Positions 9,005 through 18,885 of a DNA stretch of 64,000 nt are shown here, piece after piece. The notes below the pieces were generated by a model. The model was not told the DNA's origin and ran no database searches. It saw only the letters and a program-made list of their open reading frames with translations. The stretch comes from Spirosoma profusum (lineage in GTDB: Bacteria > Bacteroidota > Bacteroidia > Cytophagales > Spirosomataceae): the NCBI RefSeq assembly GCF_014699005.1, contig NZ_JACWZY010000010.1, forward strand, positions 62,001 to 126,000, read 5' to 3'. A program made the position numbers and the translations under genes. The stretch's first letter is position 1; the number at the start of each line of letters is the position of its first letter.

Positions 9005-11995
9005 ATGAAAAACTATCTAAAACTTTTCCTGCTGGCATGGCTGCTAAGTTCGAGCGTGGCCTTTGCCCAGAGTAACCGGATTACCGGAAGGGTAACCGGG
9101 CCCGATAATCAGGGGCTTCCTGGTGTGAACGTTCAGGTGAATGGCACGACAACCGGTACGTCGACGGATGCGTCGGGGAATTACGCGGTGAATGCGGCCA
9201 ACAATGCTACGTTGGTCTTTTCGAACATTGGCTATACGAGCCAGACGGTTGCCATCAATGGACGTAGCGAGATTAACGTACAACTGGTTGAGGATTTGAA
9301 AACGCTGAATGAGGTGGTGGTCGTGGGGTACGGTACGCAGCGGAAAACTGACGTAACGGGCGCTCTGACGGCGATTTCGAATAAAGAGTTTGCCCAACAG
9401 CCAGTTACCCGATTAGATCAGGTATTGCAGGGTCGCGCGGCCGGTGTGCAGGTAACGCAAACCAACGGCGCACCCGGTGGTGATGCGCGTATCCGTATTC
9501 GCGGAGCCAACTCCGTGTTGGGCAATAATGACCCGCTCTACGTAGTGGACGGCTTTGTGGGCGCCAACTTCAACTTCGTCAACCCCAGTGATATTGAGAC
9601 GATTCAGGTCTTGAAAGATGCCGCTTCTACGTCAATTTACGGAAGCCGGGGTGCAAATGGTGTCGTGATTATCACCACCAAAAAAGGTTCTAAAGGGCTT
9701 AAAGTCAACTACGAAGGGCAATTCAGTACGTCGGAAAACATCAAACGTTACGACGTATTGCCAGCCGGTGAATTTGCCGAAATCGTAAATGCGCGGGCTA
9801 CTGCAGTTGGCTCTGGTTTACCTTTCACGACCGATCAGATTGCGCAGTTCAAGCAAAACGGCGGTACCGATTGGCAAAGTCTGGTTTTCCGGAAAGGAAG
9901 CGGCCAACAGCATCAGATTACAGTTTCGGGCGGAAATGATAAAACGACGTTCCTGGTTTCGGGTAACTACCTGAATCAGAATGGGATTGTTAATAACAGC
10001 GGTTTCAAACGGTACATTCTACGTACCAATTTGAATACCCAGATCAACGACAAACTCTCGTTCCGGCTGAATTTTTGGGGTACACGTTCGCAAAACCACA
10101 ACACGCTCGATGGTGGCGCTATCGTTCAGGCGCTGGCCTGGGCACCAACAACACCCGCTTACGGCACAGATGGTCAACCAACGTTTACGGACCCAATCGG
10201 GTCGGTTTATCGCAATCCGCTGGATTATCTATACGATCAGTCGGTCGATCAGAACCGGACCGGCCTCAACCTCATTGGCGGTTTGAATTATAAGCTTCCG
10301 ATCAAGGGACTATCGCTCGATTTACAGTACGCGGTCAACTTCCTGAATGCTCAAAACCTAAACCTGAACGGCAAACGGCTATCGAACAACAACCCAACGG
10401 CCAGCCGCTTCTCAGCCGAACAGTTTACGTTGCAAAACACGAACACACTGAACTACGACCTTAAAGTTGGTGATCACTCAATCAACGCCGTGGCCGTGTT
10501 GGAAACGCAACAGTTTACCGATCAGAACTTTACGGCCAGTGCAGCGGGACTTCGTTTCCCTCAGTTGGGCTACGACAACATCGGTGGTAATACGGCCGCT
10601 ACCGTAGCATCTGGTTTTCAGAAATGGACGCTTTTATCGCTACTCGGACGGGTAAACTACGGTTACAAAGACAAATACCTCGTTACAGCTGCCGTTCGGC
10701 GCGATGGTTCGTCGAAGTTTGGCCCCGCTAACCGATATAGCGTATTCCCATCGGTAGCCCTCGGCTGGCGTTTGTCGGAAGAAGAGTTTATCAAGAATCT
10801 GAACGTATTCAGCAATCTGAAACTGCGTGGGAGCTGGGGTATGACTGGTAGTCAGGCCATTAACCCGTATGCTACGTTATCGACTTATAGCACCATCGTT
10901 TCAGCCTTCAACAACACGGCGGCTACGGCGGGTGTAATCCTGGGCAATCCCGGAAACCCTGATCTGAAATGGGAAACCACAAAACAGGTCGACGTAGGTT
11001 TGGAGATGGAATTCCTGAATGGCCGGATACGTATCGAAGCCGATTATTTCAAGAAAAATACGACCGATCTGCTTCTCAACGTAGCAATTCCAAGCTATGC
11101 GGGTGGTGGTACGCAGGCACGTAACGTCGGTGAAATTGAGAACAAAGGCTTTGAGTTTTCGATTGGCGCTACGCCCTTCGACAAAGGCGGATTCCGTTGG
11201 GAAACAAACCTCAACTATTCGACACTCCAAAACCGAGTTATCAGTCTGGGCGGTCTGCCAAGGCTTGGTCAGGGAACGGGCGTAGGTGCTGGTATGTCGA
11301 CTACGAACGAATTTATGCTGATTCCGGGCGAGCCACTGGGTTCGTACTGGGGCCTACAATACCTCGGCACCTGGAAACCAAACGAAGCGGATCAGGCTGC
11401 CAGACAGGGGCGTGTACCGGGCGACCCACACTATCAGGACCTTAACGGCGACAATGCTATTACGACTGATGACTTCCAGATTATCGGACGGGCTTTCCCC
11501 AAAGGAACGGCTGGCTGGAACAACACCTTTACGTATAAAGGCTTTACGTTAAACGTATTCTTCAATGGCGTATTCGGCGTCGATAAACTGAACTACACAC
11601 GGGCAGCCGCTTTGTCGGGCTCGGGCGACGCGCGGCAGTTCATTCTGTCGGAAATCCGGGATTACTACCGTCCGGGTAACGAAACCTCCGACGTACCGGC
11701 CTTCACGAAAACGTATCAGCCGTTCACCCAATCGAGCCGGTTCCTGGAAGATGGCGGCTTCGTACGGCTGAAAAACGTTAGTCTTTCGTATAACGTACCA
11801 ACCGGTTTCATTAATAACAAAGCGAACATCCGGGTATTTGCCAGCGCCACGAACCTGTTTACAATCACGAAATACAAAGGGCCAGACCCAGAATCGGCTC
11901 GTGTTGGTTCGGGTACCGATACAGCCATTGGTATCGATTACGGTTCTTATCCAAACGCCAAACAGTACACACTGGGCATCAATCTGGGCTTCTAA
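9005..11995 (+). CDS. Second SusC/RagA-family TonB-linked receptor
   Basis: A 996-residue importer. Signal peptide about 1-21 (SVAFAQ), carboxypeptidase-regulatory-like domain with GLPGVNVQVNG and TDASGNY, then a TonB-box-like EVVVVGYG, the plug (IRIRGANSVLG; LKDAASTSIYGSRGANGVVIITTKKG), and a barrel ending GINLGF. The EVVVVGYGTQRK start and SIYGSRGANGVV motif place it in the common SusC group, distinct from the first SusC of this locus, which reads EVVVTALGIKRE. The SusD gene follows after 13 bases, so the two are almost certainly co-transcribed. Two different SusC/SusD systems in one acid-sugar locus suggest two related outer-membrane substrates. Confidence 0.93.
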   Translation: MKNYLKLFLLAWLLSSSVAFAQSNRITGRVTGPDNQGLPGVNVQVNGTTTGTSTDASGNYAVNAANNATLVFSNIGYTSQTVAINGRSEINVQLVEDLKTLNEVVVVGYGTQRKTDVTGALTAISNKEFAQQPVTRLDQVLQGRAAGVQVTQTNGAPGGDARIRIRGANSVLGNNDPLYVVDGFVGANFNFVNPSDIETIQVLKDAASTSIYGSRGANGVVIITTKKGSKGLKVNYEGQFSTSENIKRYDVLPAGEFAEIVNARATAVGSGLPFTTDQIAQFKQNGGTDWQSLVFRKGSGQQHQITVSGGNDKTTFLVSGNYLNQNGIVNNSGFKRYILRTNLNTQINDKLSFRLNFWGTRSQNHNTLDGGAIVQALAWAPTTPAYGTDGQPTFTDPIGSVYRNPLDYLYDQSVDQNRTGLNLIGGLNYKLPIKGLSLDLQYAVNFLNAQNLNLNGKRLSNNNPTASRFSAEQFTLQNTNTLNYDLKVGDHSINAVAVLETQQFTDQNFTASAAGLRFPQLGYDNIGGNTAATVASGFQKWTLLSLLGRVNYGYKDKYLVTAAVRRDGSSKFGPANRYSVFPSVALGWRLSEEEFIKNLNVFSNLKLRGSWGMTGSQAINPYATLSTYSTIVSAFNNTAATAGVILGNPGNPDLKWETTKQVDVGLEMEFLNGRIRIEADYFKKNTTDLLLNVAIPSYAGGGTQARNVGEIENKGFEFSIGATPFDKGGFRWETNLNYSTLQNRVISLGGLPRLGQGTGVGAGMSTTNEFMLIPGEPLGSYWGLQYLGTWKPNEADQAARQGRVPGDPHYQDLNGDNAITTDDFQIIGRAFPKGTAGWNNTFTYKGFTLNVFFNGVFGVDKLNYTRAAALSGSGDARQFILSEIRDYYRPGNETSDVPAFTKTYQPFTQSSRFLEDGGFVRLKNVSLSYNVPTGFINNKANIRVFASATNLFTITKYKGPDPESARVGSGTDTAIGIDYGSYPNAKQYTLGINLGF

Positions 11996-12008
11996 AAACT
12001 GAACGATC

Positions 12009-13484
12009 ATGAAAAAATTAGTTATAGTAGCCTTGGCGGCAACGCTTACCGTCGGCTGCAAAAGTTACCTCGAAGAAAACACAACCGGATTGCTGTACGG
12101 CGGAAACGTACTCTCCACGCAGGACGGTCTTGAATCAGCGCTGACCGGCGCCTACCGGGGCCTGGGCAACCAGTGGACATATGGTTTTCTGCATCCGTCG
12201 GCCACAGCCGCTACCATCGGCAGCGACGACGTAACGACGCATCCGGCCAGCAACAAAGCCGACTGGCGCGAATTCGATCAGTTCAACGTATCGACTACGA
12301 ACCAGCGTTCAGGGGCCGTTTATACGGGCTGTTACAAAGCCATTCAGGGTGCTAACAACGTAATTAACAATTACCAGAAAACGGTTGGCACCAAAGCCAC
12401 TATCGACATCATTGCGGGTGAAGCTTATTTCATTCGCGGGTTTTCGTACTACTGGTTAACTCGCTTTTACGGAAGCATTCCTTTGGTTTTAGTGGGCGAA
12501 TATTCGTCTGATCTGCTGACGATCAAGAAGTCGACGCCGGCCGAAGTGTATGCGCTGATTGTGGACGATTTGAAGAAAGCTGAAACCATGCTTCCCAATA
12601 CCCGGCGCGATCCGGGTCGGCCTAACGCGGGTTCGGCCAAGGCGTTTCTAGCCGATGTGTACCTGACGATGGCAGGTTGGCCGCTGAAATTAACTGCCAA
12701 CTATGATCTGGCCGCTGCCAAAGCGAAAGAGGTGATCGACAACCGCGCTACGTATGGTTTTCAACTGATGCCAACGTTTGCTGCCGTTTTCGAAAACGAT
12801 CCGGCGGTGGCTATGATTCCGGAATCGGTTTTCCAGATTGGCGGCTTTACGGGCGGAAGCGGCACAGCCAACGCTACGTATGGCAACACGACGATGCCCG
12901 GCGAAGAAGGCGGTTGGGACGATATGTTTGCCGAACTGAATTTCTTCCGTGATTTTCCGGCTGGGCCACGTAAAGATGCTACGTTCCGCACCGAATTTGG
13001 CTTGGGTACCACCAAAACTCCTTGGGACAAAAGCCTGACCCGGCACCCTTATTACCAAAAATGGTACATCAAAGGCAACGTTGTTACGTCCAGTATTTCG
13101 CTACCGTCGGTCATGATGCGTTACCCGCATGTATTGACCGTTTACGCCGAAGCCAAAGCGCGGGGTACGGGCGGACCTGATCAGGCTGCTTATGATGCGC
13201 TGAATGCGGTACGTTTACGCGGTCGGGCAGCGGGCACGAAAGCTCTTTCGCCAGCTGATGGCCTGACAGCCACTCAGTTTGCTGATGAGGTTGTTCAGGA
13301 ACGTGCCTGGGAATTTGCCTGTGAGCGCACGCGCTGGTTCGATCTGATACGTCTCGAACGGGTAGAAGCTGCTAATGCCGCCAAAAGCCCCGACGATTTG
13401 CAGCCAATCAAACCCATCACCAAGGCAAATTATTGGTTCCCATTACCTTACACCGATACGTCGATCAATCCGAATTTGAACTAG
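12009..13484 (+). CDS. Second SusD/RagB-family lipoprotein
   Basis: A 491-residue surface lipoprotein with signal MKKLVIVALAATLTVGC (lipobox Cys17). FIRGFSYYWLTRFYGSIPLV (about 142-161) and the C-terminal QERAWEFACERTRWFDLIRL are hallmark SusD motifs, and the protein ends in YWFPLPYTDTSINPNL as usual for RagB/SusD. It starts 13 bases after the SusC-like gene, in the standard susC-susD order. It belongs to a different SusD branch from the first copy in this window. It probably captures the sugar or glycan that feeds the mutarotase and PQQ dehydrogenase encoded next. Confidence 0.93.
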   Translation: MKKLVIVALAATLTVGCKSYLEENTTGLLYGGNVLSTQDGLESALTGAYRGLGNQWTYGFLHPSATAATIGSDDVTTHPASNKADWREFDQFNVSTTNQRSGAVYTGCYKAIQGANNVINNYQKTVGTKATIDIIAGEAYFIRGFSYYWLTRFYGSIPLVLVGEYSSDLLTIKKSTPAEVYALIVDDLKKAETMLPNTRRDPGRPNAGSAKAFLADVYLTMAGWPLKLTANYDLAAAKAKEVIDNRATYGFQLMPTFAAVFENDPAVAMIPESVFQIGGFTGGSGTANATYGNTTMPGEEGGWDDMFAELNFFRDFPAGPRKDATFRTEFGLGTTKTPWDKSLTRHPYYQKWYIKGNVVTSSISLPSVMMRYPHVLTVYAEAKARGTGGPDQAAYDALNAVRLRGRAAGTKALSPADGLTATQFADEVVQERAWEFACERTRWFDLIRLERVEAANAAKSPDDLQPIKPITKANYWFPLPYTDTSINPNLN

Positions 13485-13504
13485 GCCGGAATTGAGGTGA
13501 AAGT

Positions 13505-13565
13505 AGATTCTATGGGTTCGTTTGTCTATACTGTTAATCTTAGATGTAATAAATCCATAGAATCT
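13505..13565. terminator. Inverted repeat after second susD homologue
   Basis: Perfect 11-base arms (13505-13515 AGATTCTATGG; 13555-13565) separated by 39 bases, beginning about 20 bases after the stop codon. It is a weak hairpin with no U-run. Confidence 0.4.
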
Positions 13566-13579
13566 TAACTAAACGTATC

Positions 13580-14566
13580 ATGACGATGCTGAAAAGAACA
13601 CTCATTGCTATTCCCGTACTATTGGGCTTTGGTAGTGCAACCCTACCACTAGCCGATTTCCCACAAGCCGACCTGTCGAATGGAGTTATCCAGACTACGT
13701 TATACCTGCCCGATGCCAGTCAGGGGTATTATCAGGGAACGCGCTTCGATTGGGCGGGTTCGTTCAAGAATCTGGATTACAAAGGCCATAGTTTTGTCGA
13801 GCCTTGGTTCGAGAACTACGATCCGAAACTGCACGACGCCATCAGCGGTCCTGCCGAGGAGTTTGTCCCACTGGGATATGCTGAAGCGCAACCGGCTGGT
13901 ACGTTCGTAAAAATCGGCGTGGGCGTGCTACGTAAACCCGACGAGAAACCGTATGCTTTCTCCAAGTATTACGAAATCGCGAACCCCGGCGAGTGGGCGA
14001 TAAAGAAGTCGAGAGATCAGGTTGATTTCAGCCACAAACTGAACGACGCTACGTCGGGCTATGGCTACGTGTACCAGAAAACGGTGAAACTCACGAAAGA
14101 CAAACCCGAACTGGTGCTGGAACACCGCCTGAAAAACACGGGCAAGCTACCCATCGAAACCAGTACGTATAACCACAACTTTTTCATCATCGACAAACAA
14201 CCCACCGGCCCCACCGTGAATGTGCAGTTTCCGTTCGAGGTGAAAGGCGAGGGTAAAGGGTTTGGCACTACGATTGTTGCGCAGGGAAATAAGTTGGCGT
14301 ATTCACGCGATCTGGACAAAAAAGAACAGGTGTACAGCGCTGGCTTACAGGGCTTCGGTGCTACGTCGGCAGATTATGACATACGTATCGAAAATCAGAA
14401 AACGGGTGCTGGCGTACGCATCAGGGGCGATAAACCGCTCGAAAAATTGGTATACTGGGCCTGTTCCACTACGTCCTGCCCGGAACCATACATCCGTTTG
14501 TCTGCTGCGCCCGGTCAGGAAATAAGCTGGACGATAACGTATGAATTTTATACGAAAACGCCCTAG
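13580..14566 (+). CDS. Secreted galactose-mutarotase-like (aldose 1-epimerase fold) protein, putative
   Basis: A 328-residue protein with an N-terminal signal (MTMLKRTLIAIPVLLGFGSA). The body is all-beta in character, with features reminiscent of the aldose 1-epimerase/GH-type carbohydrate-binding fold: GTRFDWAGSF near 54, LEHRLKNTGKLPIETSTYNHNFF around 176-198, and a C-terminal PGQEISWTITYEFYT. No firm catalytic His/Glu assignment can be made by eye. Its place between SusD and a PQQ sugar dehydrogenase fits a periplasmic mutarotase that supplies the beta-anomer to the dehydrogenase, which is an inference. It could instead be a non-catalytic sugar-binding protein of the same fold. Confidence 0.6.
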   Translation: MTMLKRTLIAIPVLLGFGSATLPLADFPQADLSNGVIQTTLYLPDASQGYYQGTRFDWAGSFKNLDYKGHSFVEPWFENYDPKLHDAISGPAEEFVPLGYAEAQPAGTFVKIGVGVLRKPDEKPYAFSKYYEIANPGEWAIKKSRDQVDFSHKLNDATSGYGYVYQKTVKLTKDKPELVLEHRLKNTGKLPIETSTYNHNFFIIDKQPTGPTVNVQFPFEVKGEGKGFGTTIVAQGNKLAYSRDLDKKEQVYSAGLQGFGATSADYDIRIENQKTGAGVRIRGDKPLEKLVYWACSTTSCPEPYIRLSAAPGQEISWTITYEFYTKTP

Positions 14567-14631
14567 TAGCATTCGCAATTGATCACTCATGTTAGAATCT
14601 TTTCCTAAAACCTAACATCGCTTACGAATTC

Positions 14632-16890
14632 ATGAATTCGCTCTTAAAAGTCTGTTTTGGCCTGCTTGCGCTGGGGCTTTACTGGCCGCTACGTTGGGAG
14701 AAATCAGTCGTTACTACGTATCAGGCTGACCAACCCAGCAGTGACTGGCCAACTTATGGCGGCAACAACGCGGGTAATCGGTACTCCCCGCTGACGCAGA
14801 TCAACACGCAGAACGTGAAGAATCTGCAACTGGCATGGACCTACGAAACCGGCGATAATACCAAGCCCGATCAGCGCGGCAATGACATTCAGTGTCAGCC
14901 AATTGTGATTAAAGGGGTCCTGTACGGTACGTCGCCACGCATGAAATTATTTGCCGTGGAGGCCGCTACGGGTAAGCAACTCTGGCAGTTCGACCCGTTT
15001 TCCGAACCTGGAAAACGGCCCCGGTTTCATCCGCTACGTGGCGTTGTGTATTGGGAAGATGGCGCCGATAAACGACTTCTTTACTCCGTCGGGTCAAGCC
15101 TATATGCCATTGATGCCCAGACCGGTAAACCCGTAACAAGTTTCGGAACCAACGGCGAAGTTGATCTGCATGAAGGGCTGGGCGACAAAGAAACCATTGG
15201 CCACGACGTAGCAACGCTGTCGATACGTAGCACCACGCCCGGCGTGATTTATAAAGACTTACTGGTTATGGGTTCTAGCGTATCGGAGGGGGGGGATGCG
15301 CCACCGGGCTACATTCGGGCGTTTAACGTACGCACAGGCAAGCTGGCGTGGGTGTTTCATACGATTCCGCTTCCCGGCGAATACGGTTACGAAACCTGGG
15401 GCAAGGATTCCTATAAAAAGTTAGGTGGGGCCAATTGCTGGGCGGGTATGGTTATCGATGAAAAACGAGGCATCGTATACGCAAGTACAGGCTCGGCATC
15501 CGTCGATTTTTACGGTGGAGCGCGTCCGGGACAAAATCTGTTTGCAAACTGTGTAATTGCCATTAATGCCCAAACCGGCAAGCGCGTCTGGCATTTCCAA
15601 ACCGTCCACCACGACCTTTGGGACCGCGATTTGCCCTGCCCGCCCAACTTAATTCGGGTAAAACACAACGGCAAGATGGTCGATGCTGTAGCGCAGGCCA
15701 CCAAAGATGGCTACGTGTTTGTCTTTGATCGCGATACGGGTAAACCGCTTTTTCCGGTGAAGGAAGTGCCGGTGCCAACCATTCCGGCCCTACCCGGCGA
15801 AAAACCCTGGCCAACACAACCCGTCCCGACCAAACCGGCTCCGTTCTGCCTGCAAGAATTAACTGAATCGACCATCACCAGCCGCACACCCGAAGCCCGC
15901 GCCTACGTACTGGAGCGCTATCGCAACAGTCGACATGGGAGTAAGTACCTGCCGCCCAGCGAAGAAGGAAGCTTATTTTTTGCTATTGGCGGTGGGGCTG
16001 AATGGGGCGGTACTGCCGCCGACCCGAGTGGGATTTTCTACGTAAACTCGAACAACATGTTGTGGTGGCTGAAAATGCGTGACGTACGGGAAAGTCAGGG
16101 TGTTGCCATGACGCGCGGTACGGGACTATTCAACACGAATTGTTCGATATGCCACAGCCTGAGCGAAAAAAGCAAGTCGAAACCGGTAGCAAATGCTGCC
16201 AGCCAGGCCTACCCTGATCTGACCGATGTGGGTAGTCGGTTATCAGCTGAGCAGATTCAGAATTTGCTGGCAACTGGGCGCGGACGGATGCCGTCGTTTG
16301 CTCATTTGTCGAAAGAAGACCGGGATGCCATCGTTAATTTTCTCCTAAAAAAAGAGAAGCCAGCAACGCCTTCGAATGCGCCTGCGGTCGTCGATGTGCA
16401 CACATCAGGCTCAACAGCCGCTACGTCGAAAAATGCTGATTTTCCGTACTCACCACCTTTTTTAAACAATGGGAATATACAGTTCCGCGATCAGGATAAT
16501 TACCCGGCGCTCAAGACGCCCTGGGGAACACTGAATGCCATCGACCTGAATACTGGCAATTTTGTATGGCAGGTGCCGCTGGGCGAATACCCCGATTTGA
16601 TGAAACAGGGCCTTCCGCCAACCGGCACCGAGAATCACGGCGGGCCAGTCGTAACGGCGGGCGGACTTGTTTTCATTGCCGCTACGTATGACGAGAAACT
16701 GCGCGCTTTCGACCGGAAAACAGGCAAAATTGTCTGGGAATATAAATTACCGGCGGGTGGTTTTGCGACGCCCATTACGTATATGATCGATGGTCGGCAG
16801 TACGTAGTGATTGCCTGTGGAGGAACCCGCTACAATTTGAAATCAGGAGGGTCGTATGTAGCCTTTTCTTTACCACAAACGTCTAATTAA
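14632..16890 (+). CDS. PQQ-dependent sugar/alcohol dehydrogenase with inserted cytochrome c domain
   Basis: A 752-residue quinoprotein. After an N-terminal hydrophobic segment (about 1-20) it starts the beta-propeller with DWPTYGGNNAGNRYSPLTQI, the classic PQQ-dehydrogenase entry motif. Repeated W-docking motifs (GKLAWVFHT, GKRVWHFQT, GKIVWEYKL) mark the propeller blades. A haem c domain is inserted before the last blades: CSICH at residues 504-508, with a likely axial Met at about 553 (RGRMPSF). The protein would oxidise an aldose in the periplasm to its aldonolactone and pass electrons to its own haem and then the respiratory chain. It lacks the five-helix membrane anchor of E. coli Gcd. 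The neighbouring galactonate genes suggest galactose or a related aldose as substrate. Confidence 0.88.
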   Translation: MNSLLKVCFGLLALGLYWPLRWEKSVVTTYQADQPSSDWPTYGGNNAGNRYSPLTQINTQNVKNLQLAWTYETGDNTKPDQRGNDIQCQPIVIKGVLYGTSPRMKLFAVEAATGKQLWQFDPFSEPGKRPRFHPLRGVVYWEDGADKRLLYSVGSSLYAIDAQTGKPVTSFGTNGEVDLHEGLGDKETIGHDVATLSIRSTTPGVIYKDLLVMGSSVSEGGDAPPGYIRAFNVRTGKLAWVFHTIPLPGEYGYETWGKDSYKKLGGANCWAGMVIDEKRGIVYASTGSASVDFYGGARPGQNLFANCVIAINAQTGKRVWHFQTVHHDLWDRDLPCPPNLIRVKHNGKMVDAVAQATKDGYVFVFDRDTGKPLFPVKEVPVPTIPALPGEKPWPTQPVPTKPAPFCLQELTESTITSRTPEARAYVLERYRNSRHGSKYLPPSEEGSLFFAIGGGAEWGGTAADPSGIFYVNSNNMLWWLKMRDVRESQGVAMTRGTGLFNTNCSICHSLSEKSKSKPVANAASQAYPDLTDVGSRLSAEQIQNLLATGRGRMPSFAHLSKEDRDAIVNFLLKKEKPATPSNAPAVVDVHTSGSTAATSKNADFPYSPPFLNNGNIQFRDQDNYPALKTPWGTLNAIDLNTGNFVWQVPLGEYPDLMKQGLPPTGTENHGGPVVTAGGLVFIAATYDEKLRAFDRKTGKIVWEYKLPAGGFATPITYMIDGRQYVVIACGGTRYNLKSGGSYVAFSLPQTSN

Positions 16891-16912
16891 CATGAAGTTA
16901 CGACCATAGTTC

Positions 16913-17032
16913 TTTGTCATGCTGACGAAGCCGGGCCGTCGGAGCGGAAGTATCTTAATGTTTCCAAACTAGACAGCAATGAATCTTTGTCATGCTTCCG
17001 CTCCGGCGGCCCGGCTTCGTCAGCATGACAAA
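16913..17032. repeat. REP-like inverted repeat, family copy A
   Basis: Arms 16913-16950 and 16995-17032 pair at 37 of 38 positions; outer ends are TTTGTCATGCTGACGAAG and its complement. TTTGTCATGC also occurs a second time inside at about 16986, in the same orientation, so the element looks composite. Three related elements lie at 20210, 43788 and 46467. The 215-base gap holds nothing else recognisable. Confidence 0.8.
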
Positions 17033-17105
17033 AACCCGGTCCAGAATACTCTGAACTATTAGCACTTGAGTTCTTAATATCCATTAATTCTTAACCTATA
17101 AACTG

Positions 17106-18116
17106 ATGGTCAATTTTTTATTGTGTTGTGACTGGGGCACTTCATTCTTTCGACTTCGATTGATGAATGCCTCTGACTATCAGAGTCTGGGTGAAATTCA
17201 CTCGCAAACGGGTATTGCCGGTACGTTTACCGGCTGGCAAACCAGAGGAGCATCGCGAGGCATCGCCCGTGACCATTTTTTTCGTCAGGAATTGAAAAAA
17301 CAGATTGATCGACTTGCCGAAAAAGTGGCTATGCCTTTGGATGGCATTCCTGTCGTTATCTCCGGTATGGCTTCCTCATCGATTGGCATGGAAGAACTCC
17401 CGTATGCTACGTTGCCCTTCGCGGTAGATGGTAGTCAGGCCAGTGTGCGGCATTTCGATGCCCAGGCTGATTTTCCACACGAAATCATGCTGATTTCAGG
17501 CGTAAGCAGCGATCAGGACGTAATGCGGGGCGAAGAAACTCAACTCGTCGGCCTAATTGCTTTACTCCAGTTATCGGGCGACAAACCGCAGGAAGCTATC
17601 TGCATTTTTCCGGGTACACACTCCAAACACATGGCTATCCAAGGTGACCAGTTGGTTGGTTTCGATACGTATATGACTGGCGAACTGTTCAGCCTTATGG
17701 CGCAGCAAAGCATTTTAAAAGACTCAGTCGATACGTCCCTCCTCGCTCACCTCACCGATAGTGACAAAGAAGCATTCCGGCGGGGAGTAAGGCGATCTGG
17801 TACGTCACCCATTCTGAATAGTCTGTTCACCATTCGTACGAATCAGCTTTTCGATAAGCTGACTAAGAAGCAGAATGCTTTGTACTTGAGTGGCTTGCTG
17901 ATCGGTACCGAACTCAATCCGTTGCTTCAACAGGATAATTGGTCGCTGGTACTTTGCAGCGGTAGTAACCTGTCCATTTTTTATGAACTGGCGCTCGCCG
18001 AACTGAATCTCCTGCACCGCACCATCACCATTCCACCTGATATCATTGACCTGGTAGCCAGCATCGGGCAAATCAATTTATTCCAGAACCAGACCGCGAA
18101 AGTGACAGCGAAATGA
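17106..18116 (+). CDS. dgoK: 2-dehydro-3-deoxygalactonokinase (DgoK)
   Basis: A 336-residue cytoplasmic sugar-acid kinase that phosphorylates 2-keto-3-deoxygalactonate at C6 with ATP. The N-terminal CDWGTSFFRL is the phosphate-1 loop of the family. VVISGMASSSIGMEELPYA, SGVSSDQDVMRGEETQLVG and IFPGTHSKHM are characteristic DgoK motifs. Length matches the family. Its stop overlaps the start of the aldolase gene by four bases (ATGA at 18113-18116), so the two are translationally coupled. It takes the product of the DgoD-like enzyme encoded upstream. Confidence 0.92.
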   Translation: MVNFLLCCDWGTSFFRLRLMNASDYQSLGEIHSQTGIAGTFTGWQTRGASRGIARDHFFRQELKKQIDRLAEKVAMPLDGIPVVISGMASSSIGMEELPYATLPFAVDGSQASVRHFDAQADFPHEIMLISGVSSDQDVMRGEETQLVGLIALLQLSGDKPQEAICIFPGTHSKHMAIQGDQLVGFDTYMTGELFSLMAQQSILKDSVDTSLLAHLTDSDKEAFRRGVRRSGTSPILNSLFTIRTNQLFDKLTKKQNALYLSGLLIGTELNPLLQQDNWSLVLCSGSNLSIFYELALAELNLLHRTITIPPDIIDLVASIGQINLFQNQTAKVTAK

Positions 18117-18754
18117 ATTCAGCCCCTTTTTCATGGGAATTATTTACCCAAATGCCCATTGTCGGTATCATCCGTAACGTAGTAGTAGCTGATATTCAGC
18201 AGATTCTCCCTATTTACCGGGAAGCTGGCCTGACGACTATCGAAATAACCATGAATACGCCCGGCGCCGAACAGGTCATTCAGTACGCTCGTGAACACTA
18301 TTCAGAAGGACTGAACATTGGCGCGGGCACTGTTTGCACCACGGATGATTTGACGAAAGCCCTTGATGCCGGTGCGCAGTTCATCGTTACGCCCATTCTC
18401 GATAAAAAGGTAATTAAAACTTGTGTGAAGGCTAACGTACCGATTTTCCCGGGCGCGTTAACGCCTTCCGAAGTCTACAAAGCCTGGAAACTAGGAGCCT
18501 CAATGGTAAAAGTTTTTCCGACGACGGCATTAGGACCCGGCTACATCAAAGATTTGAAAGCACCGCTGAACCAAATAAAACTGGTGCCTACAGGCGGAGT
18601 CGATCTGAAAAATATGGATGATTTCCTGAAAGCTGGTGCTGATGGACTGGGTATCGGAAGCCACCTGTTCGACAAAACACTCATTGCCAAAAAAGACTGG
18701 GCTGGTTTAAAAACACACTTTCAGGAATTTGCCCAACAGTTACGTAGTAGTTGA
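18113..18754 (+). CDS. 2-dehydro-3-deoxy-6-phosphogluconate/phosphogalactonate aldolase
   Basis: A 213-residue class I aldolase of the KDPG/KDPGal family, splitting the phosphorylated keto-deoxy acid into pyruvate and glyceraldehyde 3-phosphate. Visible residues: the catalytic Glu44 in TTIEITMNTP and the Schiff-base Lys133 in MVKVFP. GAGTVCTTDD and VPTGGVDLKN supply the phosphate-binding and turn motifs. It overlaps dgoK by four bases. In this operon it most likely acts as the DgoA-type (galactonate) enzyme, though Eda activity on the gluconate epimer is equally possible from sequence. Confidence 0.92.
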   Translation: MNSAPFSWELFTQMPIVGIIRNVVVADIQQILPIYREAGLTTIEITMNTPGAEQVIQYAREHYSEGLNIGAGTVCTTDDLTKALDAGAQFIVTPILDKKVIKTCVKANVPIFPGALTPSEVYKAWKLGASMVKVFPTTALGPGYIKDLKAPLNQIKLVPTGGVDLKNMDDFLKAGADGLGIGSHLFDKTLIAKKDWAGLKTHFQEFAQQLRSS

Positions 18755-18765
18755 GTAATGTAGTT

Positions 18766-18860
18766 GGCCCCGACAGGCTCCGGCTGTCGGAACCGCCGGA
18801 TGGATTTTAGTGCCCGATTAGCTGCTATCGCGACTCTGACAGCCAGAGCCTGTCAGGGCC
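18766..18860 (+). terminator. Probable terminator/hairpin after the aldolase gene
   Basis: Arms 18766-18791 and 18835-18860 (26 bases, GC-rich) differ at three positions, all G-U compatible. The right arm is followed by TTTTATTACTT, so termination of the dgoK-aldolase transcript is plausible. The next gene starts 25 bases later. Confidence 0.6.
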
Positions 18861-18885
18861 TTTTATTACTTAAACCCGTACCGTT

